A DNA stretch of 64,000 nucleotides from DASQDN01 sp963825845. GTDB taxonomy: Bacteria; Acidobacteriota; Terriglobia; Bryobacterales; Bryobacteraceae. Of this stretch, positions 37,636-47,273 are shown piece by piece. A program made the translations under genes and the position numbers. Numbering within the stretch: position 1 is the first letter of the stretch; the number at the start of each line of letters is the position of its first letter. The notes beneath the pieces are model-generated. The model saw only the letters and a list, made by a program, of their open reading frames with translations, searched no databases and was not told the DNA's origin. The DNA is taken from contig CAWGVL010000029.1 of assembly GCA_963825845.1 (NCBI GenBank), forward strand, positions 124,001 through 188,000, read 5' to 3'.

Positions 37636-38868
37636 TCAGAAAATCGGCAGGGCAGGTACCCATGCAGGCCGATTCGGATCGTAGAACTCGTTAACAGACC
37701 CCATCTCGAGATAGAGTCGGTGATATCTTTCCATCTTGCCCCTGTCAATCTCAATGCCGAGGCCCGGTCCTTCCGGGACGTCTAGAAATGAATCTTTGTA
37801 CTGGAACGGCTTGGTGATGACATCGTCAACCTGATCGTGGTAGTGGCTATCGATCGCGTAAGTCATCGATGGCGACGCCGCCGCTAAATGGAGCATCGCC
37901 GCGGTTGATATACCGAGTTCTCGATCGCTATGAAGACCCACTCCCAGTTGGAAAGCGTCGCAAACCGCCATCATCCGCTGGTTCTCGCGAAAACCTCCCC
38001 AGAAATGCACGTCCGCCAAAACAATATCGACACTGCGCATCCGAATACCAGGCGCAAGCTGATCGTAACTGACGAGGCACATGTTGGTCGCGAGCGGAAT
38101 CGGAACCGCCTTTCGAACCTGACTCATACCTTCAAGATTTGCGGTGGGATCTTCGAGGTACTCCAAGTCAATCTGCTCATCCAGAAGTCTTCGCCCGATG
38201 CGGATCGATGTCTCGACAGACCAGGCCGCGTTTGGATCCCACCGTAGAGGAGAGTCGGGCAGGTGCTTTTTCAATAGTCGCAGCGCGGCCAATTCCTCAT
38301 TCGGCGGCAACACGCCTCCCTTGAACTTCAGGACTCGGAAACCATAACGGGCAACGAGTTCCTGAGCACGGTCCAGCATGGCCTGGGCGCTATCCTCACC
38401 TCCCAGTTTTCCATCCTGGCTGCGGTACCGGTAAAAGAGGTAGGCGGCCGACTCGATCCTGTCCCGAACCTTACCTCCGAGTAAGGTATATACCGGACGA
38501 TTGAGCGCTTTTCCCGCAGCGTCCAGAAATGCCATCTCGATGCCCGCGCGAACAACGGCCGGCACCGCCGTCTCATAACCGATTCGAAATACGCCGAGAC
38601 GATGCTGGAGGACACCGATCTCCAGAGGGTCGAGTCCAAGAACGAACGGCTTCGCAACTTCTATCGCGTGCTCGGCGGCGTTTCCTCCGTATGTTTCTCC
38701 GATGCCGATGATTCCTTCATCGGTAAACACCTCAATGATGCCTCGCGTCGTTCCGGTCTCTACGCCCATGCTCCACCGTAAAGGCGCCTCCATTGGAATC
38801 GTGACCGGAGTCATCCGTATATCGGTGACTTTCAATTCCTTGCCTCCGTAGCTAATTTTCCTTGCCAT
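37636..38868 (-). CDS. Enolase superfamily dehydratase, glucarate dehydratase-like
   Basis: About 410 residues from the ATG at 38868 (overlapping the M81 gene by 17 bp); the frame opens at 38907. It resembles GlucD. The KxK base motif is in RVLKFKGG (about residues 192-199). Metal ligands are Asp in LRWDPNAAWS, Glu in LEYLEDP and Asn in LATNMCL. The His-Asp pair is supplied by GLHSDREL and IVLADVHFWGG. All catalytic residues expected of the GlucD subgroup are present. It should dehydrate a hexarate or related acid to a 5-keto-4-deoxy (or 2-keto-3-deoxy) acid in the cytosol; it has no leader, unlike the ManD-like paralogues. It is part of the leftward operon with the M81 gene and SSS symporter. 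Confidence 0.87.
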   Translation of the reverse strand: MARKISYGGKELKVTDIRMTPVTIPMEAPLRWSMGVETGTTRGIIEVFTDEGIIGIGETYGGNAAEHAIEVAKPFVLGLDPLEIGVLQHRLGVFRIGYETAVPAVVRAGIEMAFLDAAGKALNRPVYTLLGGKVRDRIESAAYLFYRYRSQDGKLGGEDSAQAMLDRAQELVARYGFRVLKFKGGVLPPNEELAALRLLKKHLPDSPLRWDPNAAWSVETSIRIGRRLLDEQIDLEYLEDPTANLEGMSQVRKAVPIPLATNMCLVSYDQLAPGIRMRSVDIVLADVHFWGGFRENQRMMAVCDAFQLGVGLHSDRELGISTAAMLHLAAASPSMTYAIDSHYHDQVDDVITKPFQYKDSFLDVPEGPGLGIEIDRGKMERYHRLYLEMGSVNEFYDPNRPAWVPALPIF

Positions 38869-40357
38869 CCCAACTCTGGACATCGGCCAGTGTTGGGCTC
38901 CACTCAAAGTCGTCTAACGGGAACATCGGACGGCTGATGTTCTGGTATGGCATCAGTCTTAGCTGGCCTCTGCATGGTCCGGGCATATCGAAATGAACTA
39001 CGTTTTCGCTAATCGAGTTGTACGCAGGACGGAATAACGTCGGTGATTTGATACCGACGAACTCCTGTTCCGCAGGCTCTACTCCCTGACTTCGATACAA
39101 CTCGGGATCGATCATGAAGACTGGCCGGGATGCGACTACGATGGAGAGTTTGCCAACGCCTAGCGTTGCTGATACGCCCATCGAGACCAGGAGTCCGTGA
39201 AAGGCTGGGCCTTTGAAACGGAACTCGCCGTCGCTGACACCGAGGACTTTTACCAGAGCAGACCCCGATGGGGAGAATCTCTCGTCAAGCTTGCCGCCAA
39301 GATTCATTTCAATCTCGGCGCCCACACCGGCGGTCGCAGCGCTGGACGCCGCTTCAGGATCAATGAGGAACAAACACCCGCGGACTTTCTCCGCATAGGG
39401 CAGAACCGTTCTGAGCAGACCGGCGTGGTCGCCCGTGGCCCCACCGCTCGGTGAATCGTAAGCCTCAGATACCAGCACTGGACGAGCGCCATCGCCACGG
39501 ATCATTTCGATTAAATGGTCGGGCGAAACCCACGGCACCTCGAAATCGTTCCTGCATGCCCAGAGTTGCCGGCCGATCTGCAACATCTTCTCTGGAACTT
39601 CCGGATTATCCGTGAAGTCCGTGACAGTGACACAGGAGGCAACCGGGGCGAAATCCAACCACGGCTGTACCGTGAAGAGCGTTGCGCAACATCGATCGTC
39701 ATCAGGAAACGCTGCGCGCATTTCCTGCATGACGTGCGCCAGTGGAGGTTCAAATGTGGACCCGGCTTGCGGTACAGTCAGCAAGGGAATCCGGAGCTGC
39801 CAATTGCGAGAGGCGTCAGCCGCGGAGCCGCCGATGTAGCAATGCTACGGCACGAAGCGCAGTCTCACGTTGGTCTACGTGAGGATAGGTTCTGTAGCCG
39901 GAAAGGCCGTCCACCGCTTCGAGCAGCTCCGGCATCACGTTAGCGTGCAGATCGTGAGTGACCACGATGGGAATGCTCCACCCGACTTCAGCCCGAACGC
40001 GGGAGGCGATCTCGGCATCACCCGACGGAAGATGTTCGGCTGACATAGCGCCATGCAGCGCCAGCAGCAATGCATCGAACTCTCGGGCATGCACACTTTC
40101 GATCAAATCGCCGACCAATCCTTCGAAGCACTCGCGACTTAGCGCGCCGCCGGAGGTCGCATGAGCAGTAAACAGCGGCACGGACTCCCAACTTCGTTCA
40201 GCGCAACCTTCGAGAAATCCACCGACTTCTGAATTAGTTCCTTGATAATGTCGAAGAATGTCTTCGCGGAGGTGAAATCGAATTCCTCACGAGCCGCCAG
40301 CCTCGGCGCGAAGCTATTCGATTCCTGCATCAGTGCAGCAATTCCAATTCGGATCAT
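38852..40357 (-). pseudogene. M81 family metallopeptidase (MlrC-like), two frameshifts
   Basis: A paralogue of the cluster A M81 gene. The first part from ATG 40357 has MIRIGIAALMQESNSFAPRL. After a frame change near 40170 it continues VPLFTAHATSGG, LLLALHGAMSAE and the zinc segments VVTHDLHANVMPEL and GYRTYPHVDQRET. After another near 39815 comes the C-terminal domain (LFTVQPWLDFAPVASCVTVT, VSEAYDSPSGGATGDHAGLL, KSPTLFRPAYNSIS). All active-site segments are intact, and the second break is explained by a single extra G. The gene follows the regulator by 5 bp and overlaps the GlucD-like gene. Either error in the sequence or very recent loss. Confidence 0.8.
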
Positions 40358-40362
40358 TCTCT

Positions 40363-41481
40363 CTACTTTCCCGATATCACCGGTGCGGTCGATCCTCTCA
40401 CAATGAGATCGACAGGCACAACGTACTCCTGGTTGCCGATTTCCTCCCCGTTCAACTTGCGGAAGAGCGCTTCGGCCGCAAGCCTTCCCACCTGATGCAG
40501 ATCTACGCGTACAGTCGTCAGTGGTGGAGTCGCATTGTGCCCAAGATCGTCGTATCCGATGATGCTAATGTCACCCGGAACCGAAAGCCCAGCAATCTTC
40601 AGCCTCTCTAGCGCCCCAAGCGCGGCGAAGTCGTTCACGACGAGAAGGGAACTTGGAAGCGCATTCGCTTCGAGCAGTTCATCCATCGCCTGATACCCGG
40701 CCACTATTCCTGGCTGGAGGTCCATGGTGGAAAGCAAAGCGACCTGGCGGGGGTCGTACGCGATGCCGTATTCCTGCAGCTGCCTCCAATATGCTTTGTA
40801 CTTTTCCGAACCGGCAAACCCGAGAAATCCAAACGTCCGATGACCCAGACCATGCAAGTGATCCATTGCCGCACGAGTTCCCGACCCGTAGTCGATCCTT
40901 ACAGAGATGTGGTCGGAGCTCGCGTCCTTGACAAGGAGGTCAACCAGCACGTAGGGCGTGCCATTCTCGCGCAGTCGATCCAGAACGTGTCGACCAACGC
41001 CTCCGACCACAATGCATCCGGCGGGCGCTCCTCCGCTGTTCGCGAGCGTGTCTCGTGCACCATCGCCGATTGACTGGAAGTAAAGTCGTTTTCCCATTTC
41101 ACGGCAAGCCGCCTCGACGCCGGCGAGAATGCGGTTGTAGCCGGTTTGCACGAAGTGGAAAACTCCGTCGCTAATTGCGAAGCAAATCCCATCTGCGCGC
41201 GGCGGCACAAGCGGCGTCGCCTCCTTGCGAGTTTTGGGTGGAGCGTCCACCACGAACGTTCCCTTACCAACGGTCCGGAACAGGGCACCTGCCTGAATGA
41301 GTTCCGTTATGGACTCCCGAACCGACGCGCGAGAAATTCCGTATCGTTCGGCAAGATCTCTCTCAGATGGAATTCGCACACCCGCGGGAAACGTGCCATC
41401 CTCGATTGCGACGCGGAGGATCTGGCTCAGTTGGAGACGAATCGGTGTCGCGCTTTGCGTTTGGATAGCGGCTTTTCTCAT
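40363..41481 (-). CDS. GntR-LacI hybrid transcriptional regulator (cluster B)
   Basis: About 372 residues from the ATG at 41481; the frame also opens at ATG 41520, which would overlap the ManD-like gene by 23 bp, and neither start has a strong ribosome-binding site. The GntR winged helix contains RIPSERDLAERYGISRASVRESITELIQAGALFRTVGKGTFVV, so the recognition helix matches its cluster A paralogue. The LacI-type sensor has GLGHRTFGFLGFAGSEKY, SLLVVNDFAALGALERL and IIGYDDLGHNATPPLTTVR. The gene lies second in the leftward operon, so it probably autoregulates through the operator at 42846-42866. The effector is likely a sugar acid. Confidence 0.88.
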   Translation of the reverse strand: MRKAAIQTQSATPIRLQLSQILRVAIEDGTFPAGVRIPSERDLAERYGISRASVRESITELIQAGALFRTVGKGTFVVDAPPKTRKEATPLVPPRADGICFAISDGVFHFVQTGYNRILAGVEAACREMGKRLYFQSIGDGARDTLANSGGAPAGCIVVGGVGRHVLDRLRENGTPYVLVDLLVKDASSDHISVRIDYGSGTRAAMDHLHGLGHRTFGFLGFAGSEKYKAYWRQLQEYGIAYDPRQVALLSTMDLQPGIVAGYQAMDELLEANALPSSLLVVNDFAALGALERLKIAGLSVPGDISIIGYDDLGHNATPPLTTVRVDLHQVGRLAAEALFRKLNGEEIGNQEYVVPVDLIVRGSTAPVISGK

Positions 41482-41497
41482 GTGACGTGGAAATCTG

Positions 41498-42838
41498 CTA
41501 GGGTCGGACAAAAGTACCATCGATGCGTCGATCCGGAGGATAGTACTGTGTCATTCTTCCTCCAGGCGTCGACGTCAACAACTTGGAGGCACGAGCCTCG
41601 TCGATATCAATACCCAAACCGGGTCGCGAGCTTGGATAAAGATATCCGCGCTTCACAACGGGTGTGCCCGGAAAAGCTTCCACCTCCTCAGGAGTGAAGT
41701 GGTTCTCTTCCTGAATACCGAAATTTACGATTGATGTGTCGATGTGCATGGCGGACGCAAGACTAACCGGGTCGTTATCGGCGCCTTCTTGAAAAGCGGT
41801 GCGTACACCATACAATTCAGCCATGGCAGCGATTTTACGCGCCGGAGTAATCCCACCAACCTTTGCCACACGGAAGCGGATGAAATCGACCAGGCGCTCG
41901 GAGATGAGCGGCATATACTCGGAAGGGCTCGTCAGCTTTTCGTGCGCCGCCTGCGGCGTCGTGGTCTGCTGACGCATCGTCCGGTACCACTGAAGCTGTT
42001 CGAGATTGATCACATCCTCAAGGAAGAAAAGTTTTGATGGTTCCAGCAGCTTCGCCAGTTGGATGGCCTTCATTGGCGAAAAATGCTCCTGCGCGTCATG
42101 AAGCAACTTCGGCTCGAACCCAACCTGTTTCCTAACATACTCGAACATCTTGACGTTGGTATCGATATAGAGATCTTCGTCAAAGACCCGTCCGGTCGGA
42201 CCACCTTGCGGCCGCTCGCCCTTGCCCGCGTCGATGAATCCACCTCCGCCATATCCGCCGAGTTGGACACGAATGTGCGTGAATCCATTCTCCACGGAAC
42301 GTCGCACAGCTTCCGCCAGCGCCTCGAAGGTTTTCTCTTCTCGAGCATGATCGTAGACAGGAACAGCCGCACGGCAACGGCCGCCCAGCAATTGATACAC
42401 GGGCATGTTGGCACGCTTGCCTTTGAGATCCCAAAGCGCCGCGTCGACACCACCCAATGCGACATTCATCGTCGCATTGTTGCGCCAAAGCGAACTCATG
42501 TAGTTGGCTTGCCAGATATCTTCGATCTCGTCCGGATCGCGGCCGATCAGACCTTGCGAGAGAACCTCAACGGCCGGTGGGATTGTACCCGGACGAAAGA
42601 TATCGGAGGCGGAACCAATTCCATATAAGCCGGGCTCACTCGTGTCCACTTTAACGATCGTCCACGCAGCGTTAGCGCGTGTTTGGATTGACCGTACGCG
42701 CGTAATTTTGATCGGAGGCATGCCTCGACGCGCTTGGACCTCCTGAGCCGTAAGCCACTCCTGGCCTACAGGTGAGAACATAACTCCGGCCGCGAAACAG
42801 CGCGCCCGCGTCATGGAAAGAAACTCACGCCTGTTCAT
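41498..42838 (-). CDS. Enolase superfamily protein, mannonate dehydratase (ManD/RspA)-like, altered active site
   Basis: A 446-residue protein with a Tat leader (MNRREFLSMTRARCFAAG). It matches the ManD group in length and C-terminal layout (VNFGIQEENHF, FPGTPVVKRGYLYPSSRPGLGIDIDEARA). Metal ligands are present: Asp in LLHDAQEHF, Glu in FFLEDV, Glu in AAHEKL. However, the His expected two residues after that Asp (HDxH) is Gln, and the His normally before the 'GATD' loop is also Gln (TAFQEGADN). Catalysis may therefore differ from authentic ManD. It is the first gene of the leftward operon; its ATG is 8 bp from the operator and has no ribosome-binding site. Confidence 0.85.
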   Translation of the reverse strand: MNRREFLSMTRARCFAAGVMFSPVGQEWLTAQEVQARRGMPPIKITRVRSIQTRANAAWTIVKVDTSEPGLYGIGSASDIFRPGTIPPAVEVLSQGLIGRDPDEIEDIWQANYMSSLWRNNATMNVALGGVDAALWDLKGKRANMPVYQLLGGRCRAAVPVYDHAREEKTFEALAEAVRRSVENGFTHIRVQLGGYGGGGFIDAGKGERPQGGPTGRVFDEDLYIDTNVKMFEYVRKQVGFEPKLLHDAQEHFSPMKAIQLAKLLEPSKLFFLEDVINLEQLQWYRTMRQQTTTPQAAHEKLTSPSEYMPLISERLVDFIRFRVAKVGGITPARKIAAMAELYGVRTAFQEGADNDPVSLASAMHIDTSIVNFGIQEENHFTPEEVEAFPGTPVVKRGYLYPSSRPGLGIDIDEARASKLLTSTPGGRMTQYYPPDRRIDGTFVRP

Positions 42839-42902
42839 AACAGATTGGACTGATCTGGTCAGACCATGGTACTATACCGCATCTAGCGGGTTTCTACAAA
42901 TT
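42839..42902. promoter_or_regulatory. Divergent promoter of cluster B with FadR-type operator
   Basis: Only 64 bp separate the ManD-like gene (leftward) from the TonB gene (rightward). On the minus strand TTGTAG (42894-42899), 17 bp, TATAGT (42871-42876) forms a good sigma-70-type promoter. On the plus strand TTGGAC (42845-42850), 19 bp, TACTAT (42870-42875) is a weaker one. The dyad TGGTC-A-GACCA at 42856-42866 lies inside the plus-strand spacer and just beyond the minus-strand -10, so one bound repressor would block both. Bases 42846-42865 match the site at 26251-26270 (complement) in 19 of 20 positions. A second small dyad GGTA-CTA-TACC (42868-42878) overlaps the -10 elements. Confidence 0.72.
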
Positions 42903-45900
42903 ATGGCAAACCGGTACTTCTGTCGTTATGCTCTTTTGTCGGTGCTTGCGGCCGCTTCAGCGTGGGCTCAAACCAGCAGCACAACGCTGCTCGGAACTAT
43001 TGTAGACAGCAGCGGCGCGCCCATCGCCGCGGCGGAGGTTTCCACGACGCACGTGGCAACCAATCAGGTGCGAGCTACAACTACGAATGATCAGGGCTAC
43101 TACGTGTTGCCTGCTCTAGAGGTAGGTGAATATCGAATTACGGTCCAGAAGCCCGGTTTCAAAACACAGGTCAGACCTGGTGTGATCCTTCGGGTGAACC
43201 AACGTCTTACAGTTGACTTCGCACTAGCGGTCGGCGATGTCACAGAGCGAATAGAGGTCACGGCTGCCATCTCGGCCTTAGATACATCGAACGCGGCGTT
43301 GGGGACAGTTGTCGAGCAAAAGAAAATCGTCGACCTGCCTTTGAATGGTCGTAACTATGCGCAATTGGCATATTTAGTCCCAGGCGTCACGCCCGGCCAA
43401 CGCCATTCCAACGATAGCGTCAACTTTAGCAATCCGTTCCAGATCGCAGCTAATGGCCAACGCCAATTCAATACCGAGGTTACGATGGACGGTGTCAGCA
43501 TCAACTCTGCTTTGTTGAATCAATCGAACTTCCGCCCGTCGATCGATGCCCTTCAAGAATTCCGCGTACAAACAGGTAACTATTCCGCCGAATACGGGAT
43601 GCTTTCCGGCGCACAGGTAAATCTTGTACTGCGTGCCGGTACCAATTCATTTCACGGCACTCTTTTCGAATTCTTCCGCAACGACAACCTGGACGCTCGC
43701 GACTTCTTCCTGCCCAGTACTCAGCCAAAGGCGCCGTTTCAGCAAAATCAATTTGGAGCAACTCTCGGCGGACCGATTAAGAGGGACTCTACTTTTTTCT
43801 TCCTTTCCTATGAAGGCTTCCGTAAACGTCGAGCCAACGTCGGCAATGCGGTGGTTCTCACAGAAGCCCAGCGCCAAGGCAACTTCTCCGCTTCCACTAC
43901 TCCCTTGCGCGATCCAGATAGTCCGGGACAGATCTTTCCAGGGAACGTCATCCCGCCAAGCCGGGTAGCGTCTCAAGCGCAAGCGCTACTCGAGTACTTA
44001 CCTCTGCCAAATGCGGTCGGGACCTTAAATTACGCTGGCGCCGTACGTCAAAGCGCAAATCAAGAACAGGGCTTCACACGGATAGATCACAACATCGGCT
44101 CCAATGACCGTTTGTTCGTTCGCTACGGCATCAGCGATCAGCATGTTCCGGAGATTCAGTTGAACCCCAACTTCTCAATCGTCCAAGATATCCGCGATCA
44201 GAACGTGTTACTCAGCTACGTACACGTGTTCGGCCCGACAACGCTGAACGAAACGCGGTTCGGGTACAACCGCGCGAACGATCAGTTCTTTGGCCCAAGC
44301 AGAGAAAACTTCAGTCCTTCCCGCGATCTCGGGATTACAGGAGTTGCGGAAGACCCGAAACTCAAGGGCATACCGTCGATAAGCATTCCGGGCATACTGG
44401 GTATAAACGAACACTTCCTCGTCCCGCTAACACAGTTGGACTGGACCTATTCCGTCTCCAATAACTTAACGCTGACTCGGGGAACTCATGCCATCAAAAC
44501 GGGCTTTGACATTCGCAAGAGCAGACTCGACCGTTTCTTTCAACAAGATAATCGCGGCACATTCACTTTCACGGGTACGCAAACCGGCAACGCAACTGCC
44601 GATTTTATCCTCGGGCGGCCCAGCGCGACCAGTCGCGCCGTCGGTCCGGGCATATACAACAACATCCATCAGGTCCGCCACGGGATACTACGTGCAAGAC
44701 GATTGGCGCGTGACACCGAAACTGAACCTCAGCATCGGTATACGGTACGAGATCATGGGTGTGCCGGAAGACTCGGGCGGAAATCTTCGCACCTTTGATT
44801 TCAACCTGCACAAACTCGTGCCTGAGTTCGGGGTGACACAAGGTCTCTTTCGCTCGGACTTGAACAACTTTGCGCCACGCTTTGGATTTGCTTACTCGCC
44901 GTTCAAAATCGGCGGTCACCAGACCGTCTTCCGTGGTGGTTATGGCATCTACTACAACATGCCGCCTCTGCAGATTTACACTCTGATGGGCAACAATCCG
45001 CCCGCGAGCCTTACCGAGACCTTCAATGTAGCGAACGGCCAATTCCTCACCCTGGCGAATGGTTTCCCAGGCTCCGGAACACTGCCGGCTTTCCCGGCAC
45101 TTCTGCCGATTGCGGACGATTTCCGCGCAGCTTACGTTCAATCCTGGACTTTCATGATGCAGCAGGAACTGTTCAGTGGAACAGTATTCGAAGTCGGCTA
45201 TGTGGGGTCCAAGAGCACAAACCTGGACCAGACTGTGCCTCTGAACATGCCAACACCTGGCCCCGGTTCGAACCAGCAACGGAGGCCGATGCCGGACATC
45301 GGAGCGCTTCGATTCTTCTCCAGCGACTCGAACGCAACGTACCATGGGCTGCAAGCGCGATTCGAACGTCGGGCGGCGAAAGGTGTAACGATACTCGCCG
45401 CGTACACTTTCTCGAAAACGACCGATGACAACTTCTTCGCGTCCTCGACACCGCTGAACACCGCTCGTTGGGCACAAGATCCTGCAAACCGGAAAGCCGA
45501 GAAAAGTGTGTCTAGTTTCCATGTGCCGCATCGATTGTCGCTGACTTACTTATGGGAGCCATTCACGGGAAAGACCGTGGGCGGATCCCGGTTCGTTGGT
45601 GAAATTGCCCGAAATTGGCAGCTTTCGGGAACGACTACGCTACAGTCGGGGCTGCCTTTCACTATTAACGTCCCAGGTGACCCTGCGAATCTCGGGGCGT
45701 TCGGCGCAAATATCAGACCCAACCGCCTTGGACCGAGCCTACCGGAGGGATTCGTACAAGATCCGTACCTTTGGATTAGTCCAGCCGCATTCGCATCGCC
45801 GGATAAGGCGACCGATGCCAAGTGTATTGCGGCTCCGAACTCTTGCTCGTATTACGGGAATCTCGGACGTCTGACCGAAGTCGGCCCAGGTATTCACAAC

Positions 45901-46104
45901 TGGGATGTCGGGATTGCCCGCCGATTCCCAATCACGGAGAACAAGATTCTCGAGTTCCGTACGGAATTCTTCAACTCATTCAACCGTCCTCACTTCGACA
46001 CTCCGAATCGAACAACCGAATCCGCGATCTTTGGCCGTATTACAGCGACAAACCCACAGATCCCGAATCGGGACATCCAATTCGCGTTAAAGTTTACATA
46101 CTGA
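42903..46104 (+). pseudogene. TonB-dependent receptor, Oar-like (cluster B, rightward), one frameshift
   Basis: It starts at ATG 42903 (signal peptide MANRYFCRYALLSVLAAASAWAQ); the frame opens at 42813, but that would cross the operator. CarboxypepD_reg is at about residues 25-105 (TIVDSSGAPIAAAEV, NDQGYYVLPALEVGEYRI). The plug has IVDLPLNGRNYAQLAYLVPG. The barrel frame breaks near 44680 and continues SATGYYVQDDWRVTPKLNLSIGIRYE to the terminal DIQFALKFTY. One surplus base at CAGGTCC explains the break, so the gene may be intact in the organism. It heads the rightward operon; the next gene, UxuA-like, follows 15 bp later. No ribosome-binding site is visible before the ATG. Confidence 0.85.
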
Positions 46105-46119
46105 TTGAGAGGGAAGCAG

Positions 46120-47160
46120 ATGCAACGACGAAGTTTTATGCGCATTGGGGCAGGAGCTGCATTAGTTCCTGCCGGTCAGTCAGCCTCAATCGCAGGGCCT
46201 GGAGGGATCGCGATCGGAGACCGATTCAGCCCGGACCCGTCGGAAAAAGACTTCGCAATCTTCAAACAGTCTGGCGTCGAATACGCAACCGTCTGGACGA
46301 CCATCGACAAGGTGACGCTTGACTATATGAAGGATATGCGCCGGCGCTTGGAGTCGAACGGCATTCAGTTATGGAACATCGGCATTCTGGACTTGCACTG
46401 CGATCCCGCTCTGGTGCTTGGGCTGCCAGGACGCGACGAGAAGATCGAGCAGTACAAAGCGTATCTTCGAAATCTCGGGCAGGCCGGTATCCGATATACG
46501 ACCTACGCCCACATGGCCAACATCAAAATGGCTCCCTACTATGCGACTGGTCGCGGCGTAACGCGGGGTGCTTCGACACGCCTTTTCGATTGGGAAGCCG
46601 CTAAGAAGCTGCCTTTATCGCACGGGCGAGTCTACAGCGAGGACGAAATCTGGCAAACGTTCACAACCTTTATCCGTGCTGTCATGCCTGTAGCGGAAAA
46701 GGCAGGTGTAAAGATTGGGCTGCATCCGGATGACCCGCCGGTGCCTTCACTCGGCGGTGTGGCTCGTGTCTTCCGCAATCTGGAAGGTTATGAACGAGCG
46801 ATAAAGATCGCCGACAGTGACAACTTCGGACTCTGTTTCTGCGTCGGCACCTGGGCTGAAGGCGGTGACATGACGGGTAAAGATGTTTATGACATGATCC
46901 ATCACTTCGGACCACTGAAGAAAATCTTCAAAGTTCATTTCCGCAACGTCGACAAGCCCCTCCCAGTCTTCCAGGAGACGTTTATCGACAACGGCTACAT
47001 CGATATGTACAAAGTTATGAAGCTGCTGCAGGAGGTGAAGTTCGACGGAGTCATGATCCCCGATCACGTCCCGGAACCAAGCCCAGCAAGCAATGGGTGG
47101 GCGATCGGCCATATGCGCGCGCTTCGGGCAAGAGCACAAGCGGACAAAACGCGCGCGTGA
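46120..47160 (+). CDS. Mannonate dehydratase, UxuA-like, with Tat leader
   Basis: About 346 residues from the ATG at 46120, preceded by GAGAGGGA; the frame opens at 46105. The leader QRRSFMRIGAGAALVPAG is twin-arginine-like. UxuA family segments are clear: KIGLHPDDPPVPSLGG (about residues 197-212), NFGLCFCVGTWAEGGDM (about 232-248), KIFKVHFRNVDKPLP and FIDNGYIDMYKVMKLLQEV, then MIPDHVPEPS. These hold the His, Cys and Asp ligands of the metal site in UxuA. Known members convert D-mannonate to 2-keto-3-deoxygluconate in glucuronate breakdown. An exported form is odd but recurs for several enzymes in this cluster. Neighbours: TonB receptor upstream, aminomutase-like pseudogene downstream. Confidence 0.83.
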   Translation: MQRRSFMRIGAGAALVPAGQSASIAGPGGIAIGDRFSPDPSEKDFAIFKQSGVEYATVWTTIDKVTLDYMKDMRRRLESNGIQLWNIGILDLHCDPALVLGLPGRDEKIEQYKAYLRNLGQAGIRYTTYAHMANIKMAPYYATGRGVTRGASTRLFDWEAAKKLPLSHGRVYSEDEIWQTFTTFIRAVMPVAEKAGVKIGLHPDDPPVPSLGGVARVFRNLEGYERAIKIADSDNFGLCFCVGTWAEGGDMTGKDVYDMIHHFGPLKKIFKVHFRNVDKPLPVFQETFIDNGYIDMYKVMKLLQEVKFDGVMIPDHVPEPSPASNGWAIGHMRALRARAQADKTRA

Positions 47161-47273
47161 TCACTTTGCTGGCGAACATTGCCGGCCATAGCACTGAGCA
47201 GCGAATCGCAATCCCACCGAATTGGTGTGCGTGGGACCATGGCTAGGCCAGAACGAAAGGAAGGAATTGTTTG

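Noticed and set aside
41494..41510. GGTCGGAC string resembling the FadR-type operator near the regulator start
   Set aside because: It encodes the last residues of the ManD-like protein and lacks the second half-site, so chance is likely.
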